Shown here in pieces: positions 47,332 to 55,905 of a DNA stretch of 64,000 nt. The translations under genes and the position numbers were made by a program. The number at the start of each line of letters is the position of its first letter. Position 1 is the first letter of the stretch. Below the pieces are notes generated by a model, which had not been told where the DNA came from, made no database searches, and saw nothing but the letters and a program-made list of their open reading frames with translations. The stretch is from NCBI GenBank assembly GCA_900550395.1, contig URSD01000008.1:1-64000 (forward strand). Reading direction: 5' to 3'. The stretch comes from an uncultured Porphyromonadaceae bacterium. GTDB taxonomy: Bacteria > Bacteroidota > Bacteroidia > Bacteroidales > Muribaculaceae.

Positions 47332-47838
47332 ATGAAATCCGACCAGATCATCACAAATGCTTACATGGAGCTGCGCCCCCGCCTGACGCGCTACATATCC
47401 GCGAGGGTCAACGACGCCGACGACGCCGAAGACCTTGCCCAGGACGTGTTCCTGAAATTGCTGGAGCATGTCGGCGAAGGAGGTTTCATCCCGCAGCAGA
47501 TCCGTTATCTTATTTTTACTGTAGCGCGCAATGTTGTCAACGACTACCTGCGCCATCACTATGTGCGCCGCGAGGCCGACCGCTATCTGATGGATTACGC
47601 CCCCAAGAGCGACACCTCCACGGAGTCGCGCGTGGTGGCCTCCGACCTGGCTGCCATCGAGGCCCGCTGCATAGCCGCGCTGTCGGCGCGCCGTCGCCGC
47701 GTCTTCGAGATGAGGCGCTACGAGGGGCTGAGCGCCGCCGAGATTGCCGAGCGCCTGGGCTTGTCGACGCGTACCGTCGAGAATCACATCTTCACGGCCT
47801 CCACTATCGTGCGCAGCCGCATGCGCGCGGTCATATAA
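47332..47838 (+). CDS. ECF-type RNA polymerase sigma factor
   Basis: A 168-residue sigma-70 of the extracytoplasmic class. Region 2 contains DAEDLAQDVFLKLLEH (about 32-47) and region 4 the HTH LSAAEIAERLGLSTRTVENH (about 130-149). It precedes the SusC gene by 57 bp. Such sigma factors normally pair with a FecR-type anti-sigma and a SusC bearing an N-terminal signalling domain. Neither is found here, so it may respond to another signal or act constitutively. Confidence 0.92.
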   Translation: MKSDQIITNAYMELRPRLTRYISARVNDADDAEDLAQDVFLKLLEHVGEGGFIPQQIRYLIFTVARNVVNDYLRHHYVRREADRYLMDYAPKSDTSTESRVVASDLAAIEARCIAALSARRRRVFEMRRYEGLSAAEIAERLGLSTRTVENHIFTASTIVRSRMRAVI

Positions 47839-47895
47839 TAATAGACAATAAAAACAATCAATAGTTAACCTAACCATAATAATCTATCTTATCGC

Positions 47896-50800
47896 ATGAA
47901 TGACAATAGCTATAAAGGATTGTCGCGCGCGGCGATGATAGCCCTTGTGGCATCGGCCATGATGGCATCCACTCCCGCGACAGCCTTTGCGGCACCGGCC
48001 CCCGCGCCCGCTGCCGCTGCCGTTGTGAGCAGTGTGACCGGTACTGTCACCGACACTACCGGCGAGCCCCTTATCGGCGCTTCCGTGACGGTGAAAGGCA
48101 CACAGCAGGCCGCTGTCACCGACATCGACGGTAATTTCAGCCTCAAGAATGTCAAGGGCAAGACCCTTGTTGTAAGCTACGTGGGCATGAAGCCCCAGGA
48201 GGTGGCAATCACCGACGGGCATATGAACATCGTGCTTCAGGAGAATTCCGAAGCCCTTCAGGAGGTTGTGGTGGTGGGCTACGGCGTTCAGAAGAAAGCC
48301 ACACTGACGGGTTCTGTCGCCGTTGTCGACGAGAAGGCCCTTGAAAACAAGGGCACCCTCAGCAGCCCCGTGCAGGCGCTGCAGGGTCAGGTGCCCGGTG
48401 TCATCATCACCCGTGCCAGCTCGGCGCCCGGCGACGAGAGCTGGGGCATGCAGCTGCGCGGCTCGTTCTCCAAGAACGGCAGCGATCCTCTCGTCATCAT
48501 CGACGGCGTGGAGTATGAGAGCGTCAACGACCTCCGCCTGCTCAACCCTTCCGATATCGAGAGCATGAACTTCCTGAAGGACGCCGCAGCGTCCATCTAC
48601 GGTGCCAAGGCCGCCGGCGGTGTCGTTCTCGTCACCACCAAGAAGGCCAAGGAAGGCAAAGCCAAGGTGGACTACAGCGGCAGCTTCACCTTCAAGAAAA
48701 TAGGTCTGCAGGCCGAGAGCATGAGCCTGAGCGAGTGGGCCGACGGCATTCTTGAGGCCCGCGGCAACGACGGCTTCAACATGAGCGATGTATGGATGCG
48801 CTACGCCACCCTCGCCAAGATGTATCCCAACACCATCATCGAGGGCAACCCCCTCGGCATGAACAATGTGACGGACATACCTCTGTTCGACACCGACTGG
48901 CTCGACGTGATGTGGGGCGACTCCTGGAGCACGCAGCATGAGCTCAGCGTCAGCGGTGGCACCGAGAAGAACCTCTTCCGCTTCTCGCTCGGCTACATGT
49001 ACGACGACTCCAACCTCAAATGGGGCAACAACAGCAACCAGCGCGTCAACCTGCGACTGAACAATACCTTCAACATCATGAAGGGTATGACCTTGCAGAG
49101 CGTCATCAGCTACAACCGTCAGGACCAGGTGGCTCCCACGCAGATAGGCGCGGCCCTCAACGTGGGCCAGGCGCAGCCGGGCTTCCCCACCAGCGCCATC
49201 AACGGACGCCCCTACGGCTGGGCTGAGCAGTGGCGCGCGCCCAACTGGCTCTGCGAGCTGGGCGGCGACAACAAGCTAAAGGTCAACGCAATCAACATCA
49301 GCGAGACATTGCGCTATGAGTTCATCGAGGGCCTGCGTGTCAACGTGGTGCTCGGCTACAACCACTCCGATGCCACCCGCGACAAAAAGGAGCTGCCCGT
49401 CACCTTCTACCGCTACGACGGCGTCACCCCGGCCTTCACCCTTCCCCTGCAGAAGGACACATATTATGAGAAGACCAACAGCAACACCGACTTTTACTCC
49501 ATCCAGGGTTACCTCGACTGGAACAAGAGCTTCAGGGACATGCACAACGTGACCCTCCTCGGCGGCGTGCAGTACAACATGAAGAAGTACGAGGCATTCG
49601 GAACACACTCCCTCGACATCCAGGAGACCCTCGAAATTCCCAACGGCGCCGGCGAGATCACCCTCACCAAGCCCAACAACTGGGAAGAGTCCATCCTCTC
49701 CTACTACGGCCGCGCCAACTACGACTTCCGCAGCAAGTACATGGTCGAGGCGCAGTTCCGCTACGACGGCAGCTCCAAGTTCCAGGCAGCCAACCGCTGG
49801 GCCTTCTTCTGGGGCACATCCCTGGGCTGGCGCATCACCGAGGAGAAATTCATGGAGGGTCTGCGCCCCTGGGTCAATGAGCTCAAGCTCCGCGCATCCT
49901 ACGGTAACGTCGGCAACCAGGGCGGTATCGACCGCTACTCCGGCACCACCTTCTACACCATGAACTCCACCGGCGGCAACGTCATCGGCGGCTCGCTCGT
50001 GGGCAACATGGACCTCAAGGGCTCGCTGCCCAGCACCGACCGTACCTGGGAGCGCGTGCACAACTACAACCTCGCCCTTGACTTCGGTCTCTTCAACGGT
50101 CGCCTCAGCGGCACCGTCGAAGCCTTCATGAAGCGTACCAACAACATGCTCATCAACGTGGAGTATCCCCACATCATCGGTCAGGCCGTGCCCACATCCA
50201 ACAGCGGTAAGTTCAAGGCATGGGGCTACGAAGGTCAGGCCAACTGGAACGACCGCATCGGCTCCGTCAACTACCACGTGGGCGGCACGTTCACCTACGT
50301 CGAGAACCGCCTCACCGACAACGGCGGCTCCGGTGCCATCGGCGCCGGCCAGCGCAGCGACCAGGAAGGCTACCCCCTGAACTCCGTATGGGGCTACCGC
50401 TACTGCGGCAAGATACAGAATGCCGAGCAGCTCGAGAAGTACAAGGCCCGCTACGGTAAGGACTGCGCCATCGGCAACCTTGACCTGCTGCGCCTCGGCG
50501 ACAACATGTTCGAGGACGTCAACAAGGACGGCACCCTCGACCAGAAGGACCTCGTCTACCTCGGCACCAACGATCCCAAGATCCAGTACTCCTTCAACTT
50601 CGGCGCCGACTGGAAGGGCTTCGACGTCAACTTTATCTTCCAGGGAGCCGCCAAGCGCACCATCTGGCGCACCATCAACAGCAGCAACGCTCCCGACACA
50701 TGGCGCATACCCATGCGCAACGCCTACCAGAACGGCTCCAACCACTGGATAGGCAACGTATGGAGCGAGGAGCATCCCGACAACCGCTACCCGCAGCTCA

Positions 50801-51090
50801 CCATGCAGAGCACCATCAACGACTACAACTACCAGTGCTCCAGCTGGAGTGTGCAGGACGGCTCGTATCTGCGCCTGAAAAACTTCACAATAGGTTATAC
50901 ACTTCCCAAGGCTCTGCTTCAGAAGCAGAAAGTCATCAGCAACGTACGCGTCTACGTCACCGGTACCGACCTCTGGGAATGGAAAGCCAACACCGACGAC
51001 TGGGATCCCGAGGCCAACAGCCGCATCACCGACAGCAAGCGCTATCCCTTCCTGCGCACATGGACCATCGGCGCCAACGTCACTTTCTGA
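47896..51090 (+). CDS. SusC/RagA-family TonB-linked outer-membrane transporter
   Basis: A 1064-residue importer of glycan fragments. A signal peptide and an Ala/Pro-rich spacer precede a carboxypeptidase-regulatory-like domain (VTGTVTDTTGEPLIGASVTVKGT, about 38-115). The TonB box region and plug follow (EVVVVGYGVQKKATLTGSVAVV, VVIIDGVEYE-like VIIDGVE), then the barrel ending GANVTF. No STN signalling domain is present. Its partner SusD follows after 42 bp. It anchors the PUL. Confidence 0.97.
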   Translation: MNDNSYKGLSRAAMIALVASAMMASTPATAFAAPAPAPAAAAVVSSVTGTVTDTTGEPLIGASVTVKGTQQAAVTDIDGNFSLKNVKGKTLVVSYVGMKPQEVAITDGHMNIVLQENSEALQEVVVVGYGVQKKATLTGSVAVVDEKALENKGTLSSPVQALQGQVPGVIITRASSAPGDESWGMQLRGSFSKNGSDPLVIIDGVEYESVNDLRLLNPSDIESMNFLKDAAASIYGAKAAGGVVLVTTKKAKEGKAKVDYSGSFTFKKIGLQAESMSLSEWADGILEARGNDGFNMSDVWMRYATLAKMYPNTIIEGNPLGMNNVTDIPLFDTDWLDVMWGDSWSTQHELSVSGGTEKNLFRFSLGYMYDDSNLKWGNNSNQRVNLRLNNTFNIMKGMTLQSVISYNRQDQVAPTQIGAALNVGQAQPGFPTSAINGRPYGWAEQWRAPNWLCELGGDNKLKVNAINISETLRYEFIEGLRVNVVLGYNHSDATRDKKELPVTFYRYDGVTPAFTLPLQKDTYYEKTNSNTDFYSIQGYLDWNKSFRDMHNVTLLGGVQYNMKKYEAFGTHSLDIQETLEIPNGAGEITLTKPNNWEESILSYYGRANYDFRSKYMVEAQFRYDGSSKFQAANRWAFFWGTSLGWRITEEKFMEGLRPWVNELKLRASYGNVGNQGGIDRYSGTTFYTMNSTGGNVIGGSLVGNMDLKGSLPSTDRTWERVHNYNLALDFGLFNGRLSGTVEAFMKRTNNMLINVEYPHIIGQAVPTSNSGKFKAWGYEGQANWNDRIGSVNYHVGGTFTYVENRLTDNGGSGAIGAGQRSDQEGYPLNSVWGYRYCGKIQNAEQLEKYKARYGKDCAIGNLDLLRLGDNMFEDVNKDGTLDQKDLVYLGTNDPKIQYSFNFGADWKGFDVNFIFQGAAKRTIWRTINSSNAPDTWRIPMRNAYQNGSNHWIGNVWSEEHPDNRYPQLTMQSTINDYNYQCSSWSVQDGSYLRLKNFTIGYTLPKALLQKQKVISNVRVYVTGTDLWEWKANTDDWDPEANSRITDSKRYPFLRTWTIGANVTF

Positions 51091-51132
51091 TGGTTTAAAG
51101 TTTAAGGTTTAATGCCAATCAAACAGCAAACA
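51091..51132. repeat. TTTAAGG-rich intergenic repeat
   Basis: GGTTTAAAGTTTAAGGTTTAA between SusC and SusD recurs in related form at 52846-52871 (TTTAAGGTTTAGGGTTTAAAG) before the next gene. Together with other TAAACT repeats in the window they look like a genome-wide intergenic family. Confidence 0.4.
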
Positions 51133-52845
51133 ATGAAAAACATCTTCAAATATACGGCAATCGCAGCCCTGGCTCTTGCTTCCGCATCCTGCCTCGACCT
51201 GACCTCGAAGGAGGACCTCAGCGACGGCGACCTCTGGAGCAAGCCCGGCGACTTCGAGCTTTTCGCCAACAAATTCTACGACTGGCTGCCCAACTTCGGC
51301 ACCGTCTACGCCGACAACTTCCACGCCGACCGCCACAGCGACCTCATCAGCTACGACCAGGCGCGCGACGCACAGTCAGTAGGCATCCACACCGTCACCG
51401 AGAGCGACGGTGACTACACCGGCGCCTACGACCGCATCCGCCGCTGCTGTCTGCTCATCGAGAACGCCGAGCACTTCTCCCAGAGCCACGAGCTCATCCG
51501 TCAGCCCCTCGGCGAGGCACACTTCTTCCGTGCCTACACCTACTTCCAGCTCCTGCAGAAGTTCGGCGACGTCATCCTCGTCGACCACAGCATCGACAAC
51601 GGCTCGCCCCTGCTCTTCGCCAAGCGCGACGACCGCACCAAGATCGCCGACTTCATCATCCAGGACCTCAAGGATGCAGCCGAACTGCTCAAGCCCACCG
51701 CCGATCTCGCCGACGGCCGCGTAGGCAGCGAGGGCGCATGGGCCATGCTCAGCCGCGTGGCTCTCTTCGAAGGCACATGGCAGATCAACCACAAGAACAA
51801 CGAGGAGCTGGGCCGCGCCTACTGCGCCGAGGCCGCAGCCGCAGCCAAGAAAGTAATCGACGGCGGCAAGTTCCAGCTCTTCTGGAACGCCACCCTCGGC
51901 GACGCTTCCCAGAAGTACATGTTCATTCTCGAGGACGTGCAGAGCAACGGCGCCGGCCTCACAAAGAGCGACAACCACGAGTATATCATCAAGCGCTGCT
52001 TCGACCCTGAGCTTAAGGTCATAGGCCGCAACCTCACCACCGAGATATTCTTCAACCACCAGCGCGTCAACGGCCGCTTCGCCGACCTCTACCTCTGCCA
52101 GGACGGTCTGCCCATCGAGAAATCAAAGCAGTTCCAGGGACGCGACAAGGTCATCAGCGAGTGGCAGAACCGCGACCACCGCAAGCGCAACACCCTCTGC
52201 CAGCCCGGCGACAATTTCTGGAACAGCACCAACGGTCGCATCGACTGGTCCGGCAGCGACGCCGAGATAGCTTCCTGCGCCAAGGCCGGCGCCATACCCA
52301 ACGGCGGCAGCGGCTACTGGCACCAGAAATGGGTGACCGAGCGCACCTGCAAGGACGGCGAGCAGAGCTACGACTGGCCCGTGCTGCGCTACGCCGAGGT
52401 GCTCCTGAACTATGCCGAAGCCACCTTCGAGGCCAACGGAGGCAAGATCAGCGACGACGACCTCAAGATCTCCATCAACCTCACCCGCAAGCGCGTCAAC
52501 AAGAACATGCCCGACCTCACCAACGCATTCGTCAGCGCCAACGGCCTTGACATGCGCGAGGAAATCCGCCGCGAGCGCACCATCGAGCTCTTCCAGGAAG
52601 GCTTCCGCTACGACGACCTCCGCCGCTGGAAGACCGCCGAGACCGAGATGCCCAAGGACATCATCGGCGTCAAGTGGGCCGGCGAGTGGCTCGAGAAGTG
52701 GCCCCGCCCCGGCATGAGCGTCGACGCCGACGGCCGCCTCATCGTCGAGGACAACCGTCAGTTCCTCCCCAAGCACTATCTCTTCCCCCTCCCCACCGCC
52801 GAGCGCATGCTCAACCCCAATCTCGGCCAGAACCCCGGTTGGTGA
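51133..52845 (+). CDS. SusD/RagB-family glycan-binding lipoprotein
   Basis: A 570-residue lipoprotein that caps the SusC barrel and captures oligosaccharides. ATG 51133 gives a proper lipoprotein signal (ALASASC). An in-frame ATG at 51112 would only add seven residues. TPR-like helices and the C-terminal SusD domain (LRYAEVLLNYAEA, RRERTIELFQEGFRYDDLRRW, ending MLNPNLGQNPGW) are typical. Downstream surface and lyase genes continue the operon. Confidence 0.96.
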   Translation: MKNIFKYTAIAALALASASCLDLTSKEDLSDGDLWSKPGDFELFANKFYDWLPNFGTVYADNFHADRHSDLISYDQARDAQSVGIHTVTESDGDYTGAYDRIRRCCLLIENAEHFSQSHELIRQPLGEAHFFRAYTYFQLLQKFGDVILVDHSIDNGSPLLFAKRDDRTKIADFIIQDLKDAAELLKPTADLADGRVGSEGAWAMLSRVALFEGTWQINHKNNEELGRAYCAEAAAAAKKVIDGGKFQLFWNATLGDASQKYMFILEDVQSNGAGLTKSDNHEYIIKRCFDPELKVIGRNLTTEIFFNHQRVNGRFADLYLCQDGLPIEKSKQFQGRDKVISEWQNRDHRKRNTLCQPGDNFWNSTNGRIDWSGSDAEIASCAKAGAIPNGGSGYWHQKWVTERTCKDGEQSYDWPVLRYAEVLLNYAEATFEANGGKISDDDLKISINLTRKRVNKNMPDLTNAFVSANGLDMREEIRRERTIELFQEGFRYDDLRRWKTAETEMPKDIIGVKWAGEWLEKWPRPGMSVDADGRLIVEDNRQFLPKHYLFPLPTAERMLNPNLGQNPGW

Positions 52846-52890
52846 GTTTAAGGTTTAGGGTTTAAAGTTTATCCCCCAAAGAACATACTG

Positions 52891-54288
52891 ATGAAAAAGA
52901 CAAACATAGCACTGCTTGCGGCCGCACTCCTCGGCCTCGGCCTCGCATCCTGCGACGACGACAAGCAGCTCACTCTCGACGGCAAGGAGACAAAGCTCCT
53001 CGACGAGATCACCTTCACCAACATGGAGGGCACCCTGCCGCTGGCAATAGGTATGGACTCCACCATCACGTGGACGGTAGGCCCGGAGGATGCCTCCGAC
53101 AAGACCGTCATCTTCGCCTCCGACAACGAGGCTGTAGCCACCGTCGACCAGAACGGTAAGATCACCGCCATCAGCGAAGGTACGGCCATCGTCACCGGCG
53201 TCAGCAGCCTCGGCTTCGCCGTGTTCGACGCCAGCGCCACAGTGGTCGTGAACGTCATCCCCGAGGTCACCAAGGCTACTTCCCTCACCATCACCAACAC
53301 CACCCCGGCCGGCGAGGACGGCCTCATCTACGTCAGCGACGAGCTGCAGATGGCCGCCGAGATTCTCCCAGCCAATGTCACCTACACCAAGCTTGAATGG
53401 CGCAGCCTCAACGCCGACGTCGCCAGCGTTGACCAGAAAGGTCTCGTCAAGTGCCTCGCGCAGGGCGACGCCGTCATTCAGGCCATCACCACCGACCGCA
53501 GCGGCGTCTACGCCGAATTCAAGTTCCACGTCAACCGCATGGTCGACGCCGAGCGTGTGGAGATAGCTCCCGTAGAGCCCCTCGTAATCAACCAGGGCAG
53601 CGTAGAGCTCGGCGTCACCTATTTCCCGGCCGACGCCACCGTAGGCTCCGTGGAGTGGACCAGCGACAACGAGATGGTTGCCACCGTGCGCCGCGGCGTT
53701 GTCACCCCCGTGGGCTTCGGCACCGCCAACATCACCGCCACCTGCCCCGCCACCGGCGAGAGCACCACAGTGGCCGTGACCGTCGAGGACGGCCTCTACG
53801 TATGGGACGCGCGCAACCAGTGGCAGCGCTGGATATGCTCCGGCGCCGACGGCGGCGAAGTGCGCGACGGCGACTCCTGGCGCATCAACTTCCCCGCAAC
53901 CACGGGCAAGTACCGCCGCGACATCAAGATCGACTGCAGCAACACCAATCTCTTCACCATGACGTCGACCCGTCCCGTGCTCGCCATCAAGTGCAACATT
54001 CCCAAGGGCGGCAACAACACCTGGGACGTCCGCGACTCCGGCAACCCCAAGGACAACAACGGCTACGACCTGCCCGACGGCAACCGCCTCATCATGATCG
54101 ACCTCACCAAGAAGTTCCAGGAATGGGGCGCCAAGGAGCACGGCTTCAACCTCTTCCAGCTCAAGGTGGCCGACATACCCAACGGCAACGTCGACGCAGC
54201 CGACCCGCATTACAACGTCTTCTGGATACGTACCTTCACCAGCGCCGACGAGGCCAAGGCATTCGCCGACGAGGACGCACGCAAGTGA
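52891..54288 (+). CDS. Surface lipoprotein with bacterial Ig-like domains, putative glycan binder
   Basis: A 465-residue lipoprotein (lipobox GLASC, Cys21). Three Ig-like (BIG_2-type) domains can be read from repeated ATVDQNGKITAISEGTA, ASVDQKGLVKCLAQGDA and ATVRRGVVTPVGFGTA patterns (about 30-300). The remaining C-terminal ~160 residues are beta-rich, with WDARNQWQRW and DTYN-like ligand features, comparable to DUF4979-type domains in PUL surface proteins. Its place directly after SusD suggests a surface glycan-binding protein. The ligand is unknown. Confidence 0.75.
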   Translation: MKKTNIALLAAALLGLGLASCDDDKQLTLDGKETKLLDEITFTNMEGTLPLAIGMDSTITWTVGPEDASDKTVIFASDNEAVATVDQNGKITAISEGTAIVTGVSSLGFAVFDASATVVVNVIPEVTKATSLTITNTTPAGEDGLIYVSDELQMAAEILPANVTYTKLEWRSLNADVASVDQKGLVKCLAQGDAVIQAITTDRSGVYAEFKFHVNRMVDAERVEIAPVEPLVINQGSVELGVTYFPADATVGSVEWTSDNEMVATVRRGVVTPVGFGTANITATCPATGESTTVAVTVEDGLYVWDARNQWQRWICSGADGGEVRDGDSWRINFPATTGKYRRDIKIDCSNTNLFTMTSTRPVLAIKCNIPKGGNNTWDVRDSGNPKDNNGYDLPDGNRLIMIDLTKKFQEWGAKEHGFNLFQLKVADIPNGNVDAADPHYNVFWIRTFTSADEAKAFADEDARK

Positions 54289-54381
54289 AACCGTGACACG
54301 TGAACAGCGGAGCTGAGGGCTCCATCCCGCGCCCTCAGCTCCCTCTCCCCACCACTCAACAACACATATCACCCACCAACA

Positions 54382-55791
54382 ATGAAAAAGACATTCACCA
54401 TACTTCTTGCAGCAGCCGCAGCACTCGCCGCCGCAGCATGCTCCGAGATCAAGGACGGCGTGAGCGACCTCGACTCCTGGGAGATTCCCGACGAGAAGGA
54501 AGACTTCAAAGTCTACGACCCCAAGGTCTACACTCTCAGCCACCCCTGCATGCTCCACACCGCCGACGACATTGCCTACACCAAGGCCCACCTCGGTCAG
54601 GAACCCTGGAGTCAGGCCTACCAGAAGCTCCTCACCAGCGGCTTCTCCGTCAACACCTACAAGGCAAGCCCCGTGAAGTACCTCGCACGCCTCGACGCCA
54701 ACAACTGGGCCGACGGCGGCGGCCGATGGGACGACGCAGGCCTCCGCGACGAGTACTACCCCGGCATCCACAACAATTACACCAACTTCTTCCGCGACAG
54801 CCACGCAGCCTATCAGCTCGCCCTCAAGTGGCAGCTCGCCGGCGACGGCGAGGCCGCAGCCGCTGCCATTCAGATTCTCGAAGACTGGGCCGCCGTCAAC
54901 AAGGGCCTCCTCCTCGGTCGCGGTCCCAAGTGGAAAGACGACGTGATCGACTCCAACGAGTACCTCATCATGTTCCAGATGCATCAGGCCGCCAACGCCG
55001 CCGAGCTTCTCCGCAGCTACAACGGCTGGGACAAGACCGCAGGCTTCGACGCCGTGAAGAACTGGTTCATCACCTACTTTTATCCCTTCTGTTCCAAGTT
55101 CATCGAGATGAACAACGGCGACCACTGGTGGATGAACTGGGACCTCGCAAGCATGACGGCCATACTCTCTTTCGGTATCCTTGCCGACGATCAGGACATG
55201 ATCAACAAGGCTATCCTCCACTTCAAGCACGGCGAAGGCCCCGGCTGCATCATGCGCAAAGGCGTCATCGAAGTCTTCGACGACCCCGACGGCACGGGCC
55301 AGAAGCTCGCCCAGGGCAACGAGGCCGGTCGCGACCAGGGTCACAACACCCTCTGCGCAGCCATGGTGGGCGCTTTCTGCCAGATGGCCTACAGCATCGG
55401 CGAGGACCTCTTCGCCTTCGAGGACGGACGCGCCATCGCTTTCGCACAGTACGTTGCCAAGTACAATGTGCCCAAGCCCGAGGTCGATCCCAACTACGAG
55501 TCCATCACCGTCAGCAACTTCCGCTACCTTGAGGAAGAAATGCCCTTCACCGAGTACACCTACAGCGGCGGCATCATGACCGCCATCTCCGGCGCGGGTC
55601 GCGGCACCAAGCGTCCCGGATGGGACATCTGGGCCGGCTACTGCAACAGCCACAACTATCCCGCCAAGTACGTCACCGAGATGGCCGACTTCTTCCGCCC
55701 CGACGGCGGTGGCGGCCACTACGGCAACTCCTCCGGCGGCTTCGACCAGCTCGGTTTCTCCACCCTTATGCACTACCGCCCCGCCAACTAA
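54382..55791 (+). CDS. Alginate-lyase-family polysaccharide lyase (lipoprotein)
   Basis: A 469-residue lyase anchored at Cys21 (AAAACSE). The alpha/alpha toroid motifs are NNGDHWWMNWDLASMTAI (about 250-267) and QGNEAGRDQGHNTL (about 310-323, with a His candidate), plus DSNEYLIMFQMHQAANAAELL. This pattern is the PF05426 alginate lyase type, perhaps PL38. Substrates of the wider family include alginate and glucuronan. As part of the SusCD operon it probably makes the first surface cuts. The second lyase at 38801 would finish in the periplasm. Confidence 0.8.
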   Translation: MKKTFTILLAAAAALAAAACSEIKDGVSDLDSWEIPDEKEDFKVYDPKVYTLSHPCMLHTADDIAYTKAHLGQEPWSQAYQKLLTSGFSVNTYKASPVKYLARLDANNWADGGGRWDDAGLRDEYYPGIHNNYTNFFRDSHAAYQLALKWQLAGDGEAAAAAIQILEDWAAVNKGLLLGRGPKWKDDVIDSNEYLIMFQMHQAANAAELLRSYNGWDKTAGFDAVKNWFITYFYPFCSKFIEMNNGDHWWMNWDLASMTAILSFGILADDQDMINKAILHFKHGEGPGCIMRKGVIEVFDDPDGTGQKLAQGNEAGRDQGHNTLCAAMVGAFCQMAYSIGEDLFAFEDGRAIAFAQYVAKYNVPKPEVDPNYESITVSNFRYLEEEMPFTEYTYSGGIMTAISGAGRGTKRPGWDIWAGYCNSHNYPAKYVTEMADFFRPDGGGGHYGNSSGGFDQLGFSTLMHYRPAN

Positions 55792-55801
55792 GCGGCACGC
55801 A

Positions 55802-55857
55802 GCAGAAAAACTCTCGACCGGCACGAAAATTTTTTCGTGTCGGTTGAGTAGTTCTGC
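55802..55857 (+). terminator. Terminator of the SusCD-lyase operon
   Basis: CTCGACCGGCACGAAAA (55813-55829) pairs, with two G-U pairs, to TTTTCGTGTCGGTTGAG at 55831-55847. The stem extends outward through CAGAA..ACT with AGT..TTCTG. It has no long T-tail. Confidence 0.65.
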
Positions 55858-55905
55858 CGCCATCACCGAATTACAATATAAAAACTAACCAAAATCTATC
55901 TCAAC

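Noticed and set aside
52855..55866. Very long open frame on the minus strand (about 1000 codons)
   Set aside because: It lies antisense to the Ig-like lipoprotein and lyase genes. Its Val/Gly/Ala-rich translation has no family features and is a by-product of the GC-rich third codon positions.
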